This document shows, piece after piece, positions 46,819-57,071 of a stretch of DNA of 64,000 bases (the first letter of the stretch is position 1; the number at the start of each line of letters is the position of its first letter). Location: the NCBI GenBank assembly GCA_009695065.1, contig SIBR01000005.1, forward strand, positions 1 to 64,000. The letters are read 5' to 3'. This DNA comes from Opitutus sp. (lineage in GTDB: Bacteria; Verrucomicrobiota; Verrucomicrobiae; Opitutales; Opitutaceae). A model generated the notes under the pieces. That model was not told the DNA's origin, made no database searches, and saw nothing but the letters and a program-made list of their open reading frames with translations. Position numbers and translations under genes: made by a program.

Positions 46819-48993
46819 ATGAATGCTTCCACTCCGCCGATGGACCGCCGCAGCTTCATCAAAATCAGCGGGTTCTCGGGCGGCGGACTCGTGGTCGGCA
46901 CTTTTTTGGGTTGGGGGAGTTCGTCCGCGCTCGCCCAAACGACATCCACCGCTCCGGCCGACTTCACACCGAATGCCTTTATCCGCATCGCACCGAGCGG
47001 CGCTGTGTCGCTGATCGCGCCGAACTCCGAGATGGGACAGGGGTCGAAGACGGCGCTCCCGATGATCCTCGCCGAGGAACTCGATGTGGCGTGGGAGCAG
47101 GTGTCCGTCACGCAGGGCGATTTGAATCCCGCCTATGGCCGGCAATTCGCGGTCGGCAGCCAGTCTACGCCGAACAATTACGCGCCGCTCCGGCAGGCGG
47201 GCGCGACCGCCCGCGCGCTGCTGGTCGAGGCCGCCGCGCAAACGTGGGGTGTGCCCGCGGCGGAGTGCGTAACCGAAAAGGGGGTCGTCCTTCACCGGGC
47301 GTCCATGCGTCGCGCCACCTACGGCGAACTCGCGAGCAAGGCCGGGACGTTGCCGGCCCCGGCGAACGTCACGTTGAAGGACCCGAAGGATTTTAAGTTG
47401 ATCGGCACGCGCGTCCCCGGCGTGGACAACAAGAAGATCGTCACAGGGCAGCCGCTCTTTGGCATCGACCAGAAGTTGCCCGGGATGGTCTATGCCACCT
47501 ACACCAAATGTCCGGTGTTCGGCGGACAGTTCGGCAGCGCGAACCTCGATGAGGTGAAGGCGCGGCCGGGAGTGCGCGATGCCTTTGTGCTCAGCGGCAT
47601 CGACGGACTGCCCTCTGGCGTGGCCATCGTCGCGGATTCGACGTGGAGCGCGTTCAGCGCGACCCGGGCGTTGCGTGTGCAGTGGAACGAAGGTGCCGCG
47701 GTCAGCCAGGACAGCGACGATATGGCGAGGCAGGCAGACGCGCTCGCGAAGGCCGCGCCGCCCGCCGCGCTGGCGCCCGGCGCGAAGGCGGTGGCCGCGA
47801 TCTATCATTATCCGTTTCTCGCCCATGCCACGCTGGAGCCGCAGAACTGCACCGCACGGTTCAAAGACGGCGTCATGGAGATGTGGGCGCCGTCGCAGAT
47901 TCCGAGCAGCGGCCAGCGCCTGGTCACCCAAGGGCTGGGACTCGCTGCGAAGGATATCGTTGTCCATGTCACGCGGTTGGGCGGTGGCTTCGGTCGGCGC
48001 GGCCGCAACGAATTTTCTCTAGAGGTCGCGGCCATCGCAAAACGCCTGGAAGGCACCCCCGTCAAACTGACCTGGACGCGCGAGCAGGACTTCACGCACG
48101 ACAACTATCGCTCCAACGGCTGGCACTATTTTCACGCGGGTGTCGACGGCGCTGGGAAGGTCGTCGCGCTGCATGACTCTTTCGTGAAGATGCAGGGCGG
48201 CCCCGGCGACATGGGCGGCGGGGGCTTTCCGTTTAATGCGATCGCCGGCGCGCAGGTGACGTCCAGTAAACTTCCCGGCGGCGTGCCGACGGGCTACTGG
48301 CGCGCACCCGGCGACAACGGTAACACGTGGGCGACGCAGTGTTTCGTGGACGAGTTGGCCCACGCCGCCGGCCGCGATCCGCTCGCGTTTACGCTCGATC
48401 TGCTCGCGGCCATTCCGCCGGTGGCCTCGCCTGGCGGCAGCGGCCGTGGACGCGGCGGACGGGGCGGCGGATTCGATGCCGTGAAGATGACGGCCGTGCT
48501 AAAACTCGCCGCGGAAAAGGTAGGTTGGGGTAAATCGCGGCCGCGCGGCGAAGGGCAGGGCTTCGCGATCACGTACACGAACAACGCGTATGTCGCCATC
48601 GTGGCCGACGTGAAGGTCGGCCGCGACGGCGAACTTGCGATTCGGAGACTCACCGCCGCTGTCGATGCCGGGTTAATCATCAACCTCAGCGCGGCGGAAA
48701 GCCAGGTGCAGGGCGCGATCCTCGACGGGATCAGTGCGGCGTGGTTCCAGAAGATTACGATCAAGCGGGGCGCCGTCGTGGAGACGAATTTCGGCGACTA
48801 TCCGCAGCTGCGCATGAATCAATCGCCAGCGGCGGTGGAGGTGCATTTCGTCAAGTCCGTCGCGCCGCCCACCGGTTTGGGCGAGCCCGGGCTTCCCGCC
48901 GCCGCGCCCGCGGTCTGCAACGCCATCTTCGCCGCGACCGGCAAACGCATCCGCACGCTGCCGTTCGTGGGTGAAAATCTGAAGTGGGTTTGA
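46819..48993 (+). CDS. Molybdenum-hydroxylase large subunit, isoquinoline 1-oxidoreductase beta type
   Basis: Twin-arginine leader '[17 protein letters not shown]' predicts export. Family motifs are '[20 protein letters not shown]', '[10 protein letters not shown]', '[20 protein letters not shown]', '[20 protein letters not shown]' and '[17 protein letters not shown]', the last with the catalytic Glu. A Gly/Arg-rich insert is present near 48430-48475. Length 724 residues matches IorB. No 2Fe-2S small subunit or maturation gene lies beside it. Confidence 0.9.
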   Translation: MNASTPPMDRRSFIKISGFSGGGLVVGTFLGWGSSSALAQTTSTAPADFTPNAFIRIAPSGAVSLIAPNSEMGQGSKTALPMILAEELDVAWEQVSVTQGDLNPAYGRQFAVGSQSTPNNYAPLRQAGATARALLVEAAAQTWGVPAAECVTEKGVVLHRASMRRATYGELASKAGTLPAPANVTLKDPKDFKLIGTRVPGVDNKKIVTGQPLFGIDQKLPGMVYATYTKCPVFGGQFGSANLDEVKARPGVRDAFVLSGIDGLPSGVAIVADSTWSAFSATRALRVQWNEGAAVSQDSDDMARQADALAKAAPPAALAPGAKAVAAIYHYPFLAHATLEPQNCTARFKDGVMEMWAPSQIPSSGQRLVTQGLGLAAKDIVVHVTRLGGGFGRRGRNEFSLEVAAIAKRLEGTPVKLTWTREQDFTHDNYRSNGWHYFHAGVDGAGKVVALHDSFVKMQGGPGDMGGGGFPFNAIAGAQVTSSKLPGGVPTGYWRAPGDNGNTWATQCFVDELAHAAGRDPLAFTLDLLAAIPPVASPGGSGRGRGGRGGGFDAVKMTAVLKLAAEKVGWGKSRPRGEGQGFAITYTNNAYVAIVADVKVGRDGELAIRRLTAAVDAGLIINLSAAESQVQGAILDGISAAWFQKITIKRGAVVETNFGDYPQLRMNQSPAAVEVHFVKSVAPPTGLGEPGLPAAAPAVCNAIFAATGKRIRTLPFVGENLKWV

Positions 48994-49099
48994 GGGCTGC
49001 GGCGTCCGGCTGGGCGTAAAGTTTAAACCGTGTCCGGCGACGGCGTGGGGAGCCGTCCACGAGTGGCCCGCGCATCCCCTGTTCCCTGTTCCTCCCGGG

Positions 49100-50224
49100 C
49101 TAGATAGCGACTCGGCGTTGCGGGCGCGAGAGCGCTAGCGGCAGCGTAAACGAAAACGTCGCCCCTTCGCCGGGCACGCTGGTGGCCCAAATCCGGCCAC
49201 CGTGATCCTCCGCGATCCGCCGGCAGATCGTGAGCCCCAACCCGGTGCCGTGCGGCTTGCCGTGCGCGGCAAATGGCTGGAACAGCGAATCGGCCAGTTC
49301 AGGCGCGATGCCGCGACCGTCGTCCTGCACATCCACGTGCAGTTCACCGGCGGTTTTCCTGAAGCGCAGGGTGATCTTGCCAGCGTCCTTCATTTCGTCC
49401 GCGGCGTTGCCCAGCAGATTGTAGAAGAGCCGCGACAGGCGCTGGGCCTCGATTTTCAAGGGCACGCTGGGCGGCGGGGTTGCCAGCACCAGTTTCACGC
49501 CGCGCTGGGCCAGTTCCGGGCGCGCTTCCTTCGCGAGCGAATTCAAGTAGGGCGCAAACGCCAGCGGCCGCAGTTTGGACGGTTGCCCGCCGGGACGCGT
49601 GTAGTCGATCAATTCCTGCAGCATCGATTTCATCCGCTCGGTCTGCCGCGCCACCATCGTCCGCAATTGGCGGCGCTGCGCCAGCCGGCTGCCGCGGCTG
49701 CAGGCCAGATCAATGGCCAGGCCGATGACGGCGAGCGGAGCCTTGAAGTCATGCACGATGGTGGTCGCAAACCGTCCGATCACGGCCAGCCGTTCGGCCT
49801 GGATGATCTCATCGACGTATTTCTGGTTGAGGTTGCGCATGCGGGCGCTGAATTCCCGGATGATGCTGAGGGCGAGGCCGGGCTGGCGCTCCAGCAGTTC
49901 CAGCAACCGGCGTCGTCCGACGAATAACGTCTTGGTGTAGACCTCTGCCGTCGCCGTCGCGGAGCGCGGGGCATCGTCGATTGCGGCCATCTCGCCGAAA
50001 AAATCGCCGGGGCCGATGCTCGCGAGCACCCGGGTTTCCCGCGGACCGACGACCGCCGAAATCTGCACCCGCCCGGATACGACGATGTAGAAACCGTCGC
50101 CCTTGCCGCCGGCCGAGAAAATGACCTAGCCGGGGGCAAACGTGCGCTGCCGGGCTCCGGGCGCTAACGCCTGCAGATCGGCATTCAGCACACCGGCGGC
50201 TTGGCTGCTTTGGGAGGACGCCAT
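49100..50224 (-). pseudogene. Cyclic-nucleotide-binding histidine kinase with an in-frame TAG
   Basis: From ATG at 50224 the frame opens 'MASSQSSQAAGVLNADLQAL', then TAG at 50126-50128 (codon 33) within a cNMP-binding fold, which continues 'VIFSAGGKGDGFYIVVSGRV', 'LASIGPGDFFGEMAAIDDAP' and 'RSATATAEVYTKTL'. A kinase follows: H box 'TTIVHDFKAPLAVIGLA' with His about 158, N box 'FYNLLGNAADEMKDA', G boxes 'DVQDDGRGI' and 'GTGLGLTICRRIAEDHGG'. Everything except one codon is intact. Translation from GTG at 50068 would give a kinase with half a sensor domain. Confidence 0.82.
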
Positions 50225-50382
50225 GGCTGCGTAGTCTTGGCCGGGGGACGGACAGCGCAAAGCGAAACAGTTGAAATTTGCGCGGGCCGATTGACGGGTC
50301 GGATCACCTGGAGTGCGGTGACTCGACGGGCGCGGAACGGTGCACCGATTGACCCAACGGTGGAAATGCGCAAGAAGAGGCT

Positions 50383-50727
50383 ATGGGATTCAAAATCAAA
50401 TGGAACGATGACCGGGTGCGGGGAACGACCGCAGCCCTGCTGCTCATCAGCCGCGACCGAATAGGCCGGGACGATGCGAAGGATCTGATTCAAGCCTCCC
50501 TGGCCGCTTATCGCGACGATCCCGACGGCTACAAAAAGAACAAGGCCTCGTGGGCGGATGCCAATGACCTCGGGCCGTTGACGGATGCCCGGCACGTGGC
50601 GCATTACAAAAAGCTCCTTTCGGCCGTCGAGGGAATCGTCAAAAAGATTGTCGAGGGAAAGCGTCAGTTCAACAGCCTGACCGAGCTCGATAACTTTCTG
50701 GTCTTTACCCTCAAGAACATGAGCTAA
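50383..50727 (+). CDS. Small cytosolic protein of unknown function
   Basis: 114 residues, starting 'MGFKIKWNDDRVRGTTAALL'. Charged and helical, with 'DRIGRDDAKDLIQASLAAYR' and 'KKLLSAVEGIVKKIVEGKRQ'. No leader or membrane segment. Divergent from the kinase gene. I do not recognise the family, but codon use and amino-acid balance look like a real gene. Confidence 0.6.
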   Translation: MGFKIKWNDDRVRGTTAALLLISRDRIGRDDAKDLIQASLAAYRDDPDGYKKNKASWADANDLGPLTDARHVAHYKKLLSAVEGIVKKIVEGKRQFNSLTELDNFLVFTLKNMS

Positions 50728-50819
50728 GCGGAGCGGACACCGAGGCCAGTTTGCCCGGCGGGAATTACGATGTGGATTTGCCTCCGCGTTTCCCGCTACC
50801 GCGATGGGAACGAGGCGCG

Positions 50820-52401
50820 TCACTCGAGCCTGATGACGGGATTGCCGACCATGAATGTGACTTTACCGGGGGTGCCGTAATCCGTATCCGAGGGTGGTTC
50901 GGGGGAGATGAGAAAAAGCCGGGTTTCGCCCGGCGGCAGTTCGAGCGACGGGATCGTAAGCACTTCGCGGCCGGCCGGGAGGTGGCGGCTGAGCACGGTT
51001 CTGTCCCCGGCGCACCGTGAGCGTGCGCGGCTGCCGGGTTCGAGTCAGGAAACTGAGCTGCGCCCGCACGGATCGCGTCGAATCGTTGTGCACTGCTAGA
51101 GTCGCGGACGGAGCGGCGGCCCAGCGCCACGTGTCGTGGGGATTCCATTGCTGCGGCGACCACCCCTCCGTGAAAACGACCCGCACGGGCGCCGCGGCGC
51201 CGGTCGGCACCACGACCGCATACTCGGCCGGTTGCGGCGGCGCCCGATAGACCGGTAGGCGGGCGAAGGAATAGAGGCCGTACGGCACGAAGCAGTTGCC
51301 GAGCACGAACCAGACGAGCCAGCCGCGTCGCGGCCGGGCGGCGAGGAGAAGATTGAAGACCAGCGTGACCGGTAGCGCGTGACGCGTGACGGTGAAATGA
51401 CTCTCCCATGATAGGAAACTGATGCAGAGCAGGTAGACGGCGAAGGCCGCCGCCATGCGCCACAGCCGGTCCGCCCACGCGCGATGCAGCGCGAGATAGA
51501 CGCACTGCGTGAGGACCGCGACGATGGTCAACACGGCGTGGAGATCGTAACTCTTGTAGAGTTCGAAGAACCAGCGGTGCCAGCGAATCGGGCCGTGCAC
51601 CGCGGTCACGCTGAATTCGCCGAGCTTCTGCATGATGCCCTGCAGCGGCCACGCAAAGTTGCCGCCGGTGAAATCGACCTTGAGGTCGCGAAAGCGCCAG
51701 AGCACATACGCGATCCACAACAGCAGCGGCGCGACGGCGACGACCCCGCGCACGATGTTTTTCCGGAACGCGTCGCGCCACGGCGACTGCGCCTCGATGA
51801 GTCCGACGAAACCGAGCGCGCAGGTCTCGCGAGTCAGCGCCGCTGCCGCCACCAGCCCGGCGCCGGCGGTGCCGCCGGCCACCATCGCGGCGGTCATGAG
51901 CACGAAGCCGGGAAAATCGGTCAGCGCGCCCTGGATGGATTCGATCACGCCGCACGTCAGCAGGACGGCGGCGTAACCCGCGAGGCCGCTCCACCCCGAG
52001 GGCCGGAACAAGCGGGCCGCGAGCCAGGCGTAGGCGATCCAAAAGACGAGATTCAGCCCGGCAAAGACATTGATCACCCAAGCCGGGCGGCCCAGTCCAC
52101 CAGCCCAAGCGAGCCACGGCAGCAGGATGCGGCGGGTCCGGTACACCGGATCGTCGATGGCGGTGCGCAGTTCCGGATTGCGCAGCAGGGGATCGAGCGC
52201 GATCTGGGCGTAGAACTGGCCGTCGAAGCCCAGGCGGTGGCCGGGATACGGATCGATGTACTTCGGGGTCGCCCGGAAAGCGGGGGTGCCAACCTCGTGC
52301 CAGACGCTGCCCACCAGGAGAAACCGGGTAAGGCCCAGGTCAGGCGACCAGACGCCGGCGCAGACCCGGAGCAGGAAAACGCCGGCCGCCACGGCGACCA
52401 C
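50820..52401 (-). pseudogene. Polytopic membrane protein, glycosyltransferase-C-like, one frameshift near the end
   Basis: About ten membrane helices. The loop 'GHRLGFDGQFYAQIALDPLL' after the first helix resembles the acidic catalytic loop of GT-C transferases. Later loops include 'RETCALGFVGLIEA' and 'WESHFTVTRHALPV'. The frame shifts at about 51005-51012 after 'RTLTVR'; the continuation 'GDRTVLSRHLPAGREVLTIP' and 'GKVTFMVGNPVIRLE' ends at TGA 50820. The soluble tail looks like a beta-sandwich. GTG 52401 is the chosen start. Lipid-linked sugar transfer is inferred only. Confidence 0.65.
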
Positions 52402-52672
52402 GGTGAAGGCCCATGCCGGCGGCGGTGAAATTTTGCGGACGGGGAATTTGAATTTCAGCGAGGACAGATCCGCAGGGGTTTAGCAGCCGGGGCCGGCGCG
52501 GCACAAAGCGAATCTCAGGGGTGGGAGCTGGCCATGCGAGGGCAGTTTGCGTGTTGCCACGGCGCCCCGAATCAAATTCCAGCGCGGCGAGGTCTAGCTG
52601 GAGAGCACGTCGTGCAGCCGGTGACCGGCAAATGATTTGGCAAGCACGGCGGCGGCCGGCACGGTAGCAGTC

Positions 52673-53320
52673 ATGTCCCTGCGCTCGTTTGTTTCCCTCG
52701 GTCTGCTCGCTGCCTGCCTCGTGGCCGCGGGGTGCCGGAGTGCGTATTACGCAACGTGGGAGAAGTTCGGCGTGGAGAAGCGCGACTTGCTCAAGAAACG
52801 GGTGGTCGCCGCGCGCGACGAGCAGCAGCAGGCCGGCGAGCAATTCAAGGATGCCCTGACGCGCCTGAAGGGGATGACGGGCTTTGGCGGCGGCAAGCTG
52901 GAGACGACCTACAAGGAATTGAAGGGCGACTACGATGGTTGTGCGTCCCGGGCGGATGCGGTGAACAAACGGGTGCGGGAGATGGAGACGGTGGCGTCGG
53001 ATCTGTTCGCGGAGTGGGAGAAGGAGCTCACCCAATACAATTCGCCCACGCTGCAAGCGGGCAGCCGCCAGCAATTGCAGGCGACGCGGCAGCGTTACCA
53101 GGGGATGCTGACGGCGTTGCTGAGCGCCGAGCGGGCGATGATCCCGGTGCTGACGCAGTTCAAGGACTACGTGCTGTACCTGAAGCACAACCTCAACGCG
53201 CAGGCCATCGCGTCGCTCAAGGGCGAGTCGGCGAACATCCAGGTGGAGATCTCGAAGCTGATCGCGCAGATGAACCAATCGATCGCGAAGGCGGATGAAT
53301 TCGTGCGGACGATGCCGTGA
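52673..53320 (+). CDS. DUF2959-family lipoprotein
   Basis: The start at 52673 gives a lipoprotein signal with lipobox 'LVAAGC'. The mature protein begins 'RSAYYATWEKFGVEKRDLLK', the DUF2959 signature, and is a long antiparallel coiled coil ('VVAARDEQQQAGEQFKDALT', 'LKGDYDGCASRADAVNKRV'). The end 'ISKLIAQMNQSIAKADEFV' is typical. 215 residues. Function unknown; predicted in the outer membrane, facing the periplasm. Confidence 0.9.
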   Translation: MSLRSFVSLGLLAACLVAAGCRSAYYATWEKFGVEKRDLLKKRVVAARDEQQQAGEQFKDALTRLKGMTGFGGGKLETTYKELKGDYDGCASRADAVNKRVREMETVASDLFAEWEKELTQYNSPTLQAGSRQQLQATRQRYQGMLTALLSAERAMIPVLTQFKDYVLYLKHNLNAQAIASLKGESANIQVEISKLIAQMNQSIAKADEFVRTMP

Positions 53321-53801
53321 AGCCCGAGTGGACGGTTGGCGCCGGGTTTCCGTTCGTGGCCGCTGGCGCGAAGGCACACCGGCAGTCCGGGGGCAGGCGG
53401 ATCGGATTGAAGCGTTCCAGGCGGGCGGTCCGTGTCCGTTGGATACCCGCGCGCCGAGGCGCAGGCGCAGAGCCAGCAGGCGTTTAACGCCGTCGCCAGG
53501 GCGCAGGGCGCAGTTTGCGGTCAACGCGGCCGGGACGACGATCGCGCAATCCGGGCCGACATCACCGGCCGCGATCTCGCTGCGCCGTTTCCGCCAGACG
53601 ATCGGCCAGATGGCGACCTAAGCCGCAAGCCGGCGAGCGGCATGGGAAAAGCCGGCGAGCAAAGCAAATTGGCCCCGCGCGACCAGCCCAATCCAACGGG
53701 TCACACTATGCCCATGCGGGCGTTCGCTTCTTGCGCTTGAGTTGGCCAGCCACCGCCCGCCCGCTGGCTCCGGGGATCGATCCGCCGCCAACGGACTGAA
53801 C
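53321..53801. other. Intergenic stretch without a recognised gene
   Basis: About 480 bases between the DUF2959 gene and the convergent oxidoreductase. The open frames here are Arg/Ala-rich and unlike folded proteins. I see no repeat, terminator or RNA gene that I would defend. Confidence 0.5.
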
Positions 53802-54878
53802 TTAGATCCGCAGGCGGGTCTTTTCCGTCACAGCGGCCTGCTGCGCCACGAGCGTGGCCCGGGCGCAGTGCAGCGATTCCGCCGTGGTGCGGAGCGGCGC
53901 GGTGCCTTCGGTGAGCAATGCGACGAAATCGGTGAAGGGATGCGGCGAAGCGGCGCGCAGCTCCTTCGCCGCCTGCCGCCGCTCCGCGCCGCCAGACGGC
54001 CGGAGCACAAAGCCGTCGCGTTCGCCCAAAACCGCGTCGCCCGTGGTGCCGGTGATGACAAACTTCCACGGCGACGAGTGGCCCACCGGCACGAGGTAAT
54101 CCACGTGGCCAAAGGCGGTCGCGCCGCCTTCGAGCCGGTAGCTCGCCTCGCCCACGGTCTCAAAGGCCGGGTGCTGGGGCAGCCCGATGCCGGCGCGGGT
54201 CGCGGAGATGACCTCGATGTAGGGGCGGCGCGTGATCCAGTGCACGAAGTCCACACCGTGTCCCATCAGGTCGTTGATAATACCGCCGTGCCGCTCCGGC
54301 TCGAAATACCAGCGCGGCCGCTGCTGGTAGTGGAGCCCATGCGGACCGGCATAGGTGCAGCTGACAATTTCCCCGATTTCGCCCTGCCGCAGCATTTCGG
54401 CCGCGCCGGCCCAATAGTGGCGGAGACTCAGGTCGACGTGTACTTGCAGATGCTTTTCCGCCGCGAGCGCCGTGATGGTCGCCAGCTCGTCGAGCCGCGT
54501 GCAGAGCGGCTTGTCGCAAAAAACGTGTTTGCCGGCCCGCAGCGCGGCGGTGACCGCCTCGCCCCGGTGACCGTAGTCCTCGCACACGATCACGGCGTCC
54601 AGGTCCTCGGCGGCCAGCAACTCGCGGTAACTGCGGTGGCGCACCTGGAGGCCGTGCGTTTTCTCGATCTGCTCCCGGTTTTGCGGATCGTCCTCGGCCA
54701 GTGCCACGAGGGTTACGCGCGGGTCGATCTTGGCAAACTTCAGGACCTGGTTCACGTGGACGTGTTTCAGTCCCGCCACGCCGACCTTCAGGCGCGTCGC
54801 GGGGCCGCCCAACGCGAGGGCGCCCGCGGCGAACGTCGAATTGAAGAGAAACTCCCGTCGTCCGAGATTTGAATTCAT
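53802..54878 (-). CDS. Exported Gfo/Idh/MocA-family oxidoreductase
   Basis: The start at 54878 gives a twin-arginine-like leader ('LGRREFLFNSTFAAGALAL'). Rossmann region 'LKVGVAGLKHVHVNQVLKFA' lacks the classic GxGxxG but keeps the fold pattern. The catalytic-region motif is 'KHVFCDKPLCTRL' (DKP in place of EKP). 'RHGGIINDLMGHGVDFVHWI' carries the conserved His pair. 358 residues. Probably acts on a sugar derivative in the periplasm or with a tightly bound cofactor. Confidence 0.88.
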   Translation of the reverse strand: MNSNLGRREFLFNSTFAAGALALGGPATRLKVGVAGLKHVHVNQVLKFAKIDPRVTLVALAEDDPQNREQIEKTHGLQVRHRSYRELLAAEDLDAVIVCEDYGHRGEAVTAALRAGKHVFCDKPLCTRLDELATITALAAEKHLQVHVDLSLRHYWAGAAEMLRQGEIGEIVSCTYAGPHGLHYQQRPRWYFEPERHGGIINDLMGHGVDFVHWITRRPYIEVISATRAGIGLPQHPAFETVGEASYRLEGGATAFGHVDYLVPVGHSSPWKFVITGTTGDAVLGERDGFVLRPSGGAERRQAAKELRAASPHPFTDFVALLTEGTAPLRTTAESLHCARATLVAQQAAVTEKTRLRI

Positions 54879-55220
54879 GGTGAGGTGCCTTGGCAAAAAG
54901 CAGGAGGGGAAATGGGGGATGAGGCGGGCCGCCGGCGGTTAGGCCGATTGATTCCGGGTCGCGGTGAGGGGGCTGAAACCTGCACGTCTGCTGGCCGCTG
55001 TTTCCCAAGATGGCAATCTGCAAACCAGCATCGATCGTGTGCCATGGGCGAAGTCGCCAGGTTCGGCCGCAACAGAGGCGTGTTTTCCTTTCGACCTTGG
55101 CCGCTGCGTTTCCCGGCACTTGCGTTCGGCGGGTCGCCACCGGGAATCGCATTTTCATTCGATCGGTTTTCTGTTCGGATCCGGTTCGCCGGTCCTGCCT
55201 GCCCTCGCAGCACCGGTGCT
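54879..55220. other. Intergenic region between divergent genes
   Basis: 342 bases without a credible gene. The last 70 bases before 55221 resemble the bases before the second membrane-protein copy at 60545 (shared pieces such as CCGGTTCG and CCCTCGCAGC). The duplication may therefore include upstream sequence. No clear promoter could be fixed. Confidence 0.4.
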
Positions 55221-55934
55221 ATGAAAGCAGACGTCAACCCCGTTACCCCGTTGAGTCCCGCGCGCTAGGACCGGATGTTTCATGCCGGCATGGCGGTTGC
55301 CTGCCTGATCGCCGCGCTTGTCGGCTTTGGACCGACTTATTTTTTTAAGCCCATCCACCCGTCGCCACCGTTGCCTTCCCTGCTGCATGCGCACGGCCTG
55401 GTCTTCACGGCGTGGCTGGTGCTGCTGATTGTGCAGAGCGGATTGGTGCGCGCGGATCGGGTCGATTTGCACAAACGCCTCGGGATGGCCGGGGCGGCGC
55501 TCGCGGCGGCGATGGTGTTTCTGGGGCTTTATGTGGCCGTCGATGGCGCGCGCCGGGGAGCGAGCGCCGACGGCATGAGGCCGCTCGCGTTCATGATTTC
55601 CCCCTTCGGGCAGGTGCTGTTGTTTGCCGGGTTCATCGGCTTGGGGTTGTGGAAACGGCGCCGCCCCGAACTCCATCGGCGGTTCATCCTGCTCGCCACG
55701 ATCTGCACGCTGACGCCCGCCATCTCCCGCATGGTGGATAAGCGCTCGGTGCTCGCGATGTTCCTGCCCCTGGCTTCGTACTGATCGCAATGATCCACGA
55801 TTGGATTTCCCGCCGCCGCGTGCATCCCATCTACATCTGGGGCAGCGCGATTATTTTGGTTTCCGGTCCCCCTGCGCGCTGTGATCGGAAATTCGGCGGC
55901 GTGGCAGTCCTTCGCCCGTTTTCTTATCGCGTAG
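55221..55934 (+). pseudogene. Multi-pass membrane protein, copy 1, with amber codon and two frameshifts
   Basis: Opens 'MKADVNPVTPLSPAR', then TAG at 55266-55268 where copy 2 (60545-61259) has CGC. It continues 'DRMFHAGMAVACLIAALVGF', 'GPTYFFKPIHPSPPLPSLLH' and 'AWLVLLIVQSGLVRADRVDL', in step with copy 2. One base is lost near 55771-55775 (after 'LAMFLPL') and one C is gained in the run at 55868-55872. The restored end is 'IGNSAAWQSFARFLIA' at TAG 55932. About six membrane helices. I do not recognise a named function. Confidence 0.75.
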
Positions 55935-56001
55935 GAATCGGGACGAGGACGCCGGCCAGGCGTGCGGTGGCTAACAGCGGTTCGAGCGGATGTTCACGGG
56001 A

Positions 56002-56953
56002 CTACGTCGATCCAACAGGGCACAAAAATCTGGCGCCGCCCGCCGGATGCACCTGCGCCCAAATGGCGTAGCGGCCGGGTTGTGGAATCGTGATTTTGAA
56101 GTTAAGCACCGGCCGGGTCGTCCCGGCGCGTGCATCGAGATCGGTCTGGGCCGGATGGAGGTGGGCGAAACCGCTGCGCGCCTCGTCGATCGCCACTAGG
56201 TGGGCGAGTGCATCCATCACCGGCTCGAGCGTGACCGGGGCGCCGTCGCGGCGCTCGATGCTGAATTTGAAATCGGCCGGCTCCCGCACGCGCACCGGGG
56301 ATCTGACTGGTTTCAACTCGAAGCGCATCCCTTCGCGGTCGACGACGGTGGAGCTGCGGTTGTTGGTTCCGGTCACCGGCGCCGGCCTCCGCCGAACCCG
56401 GAAGATCCGTCGTCGCGTAAAGACTGCGCTGGGTGGCGGCGGGCGTGAAGTCGGCAAACACCTGGTAGCTACCGGAGCGCTGCGGCATGAACGCAAACCC
56501 CCAGTCGCCCGGTCGCGCATCCGGCTCGGGATGCACGTGCTGGTAATCTTGCAGCGATGGATCGACCAGCAGCAGATGCAGCCGGCGCGTATGCGTGTAG
56601 ATGACGGCCTCCGGGCCGCTGGGCTTGCCGCTCCGCGTGACCAGCGTCGCGCGCAACTGCGCCCGGCGTCCGCGGACGAGCGGAACTTCCCTGCCGGATA
56701 CCGTGAGGGTGACCGGTGAAGGTGCCGCCACCACCGGGACGAACTGCGGATTGGCCGGATCGCAGTATTCGATCGAATTTTTCGCGGGCGCTCGAAAATC
56801 CATGTGACTCAGATAAGTCCCGGTCGGCAGGAACCGGAAGCCGAGGAAAATAGCCAGTGCGCCCGCCGTGATCCAAGCCACCTGCCGCCGTTGCGCGGCG
56901 CTCAGGGAGCGCCCGGTGTTCGGCGGTACCGCTTGGGCAGGGTGGAACATCAT
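56002..56953 (-). pseudogene. Membrane-anchored secreted protein with a QHVHP motif, one frameshift
   Basis: One N-terminal helix ('VAWITAGALAIFLGFRFL') is followed by extracytoplasmic beta-rich domains. The first has 'RLHLLLVDPSLQDYQHVHPE' and 'GSYQVFADFTPAATQRSLYA', a pattern seen in proteins near metal or cupredoxin genes. The frame shifts near 56385-56405; the second domain continues 'FELKPVRSPVRVREPADFKF', 'MDALAHLVAIDEARSGFAHL' and 'QPGRYAIWAQVHPAGGARF'. The two halves look like repeats of one fold. Metal handling is a guess. Confidence 0.6.
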
Positions 56954-57071
56954 CGGATCGCATACTCCTTGGGCACACGCCGAAATAATCAAAGCCTATT
57001 TTACCCGTTCGAACGGAATCGAAGCCAGGATCGCGGCGGAAGGGGCGGTCAGAATCCGGACCGCGCGGGCG

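Noticed and set aside
53432..53740. Possible small gene after the DUF2959 lipoprotein
   Set aside because: The translation is Arg/Ala/Gln-rich without domain pattern, leader or ribosome site.
22813..55268. Reassignment of TAG to an amino acid
   Set aside because: TAG correctly ends several intact genes (gspG, aguA, the methyltransferase), so it is a normal stop codon here.
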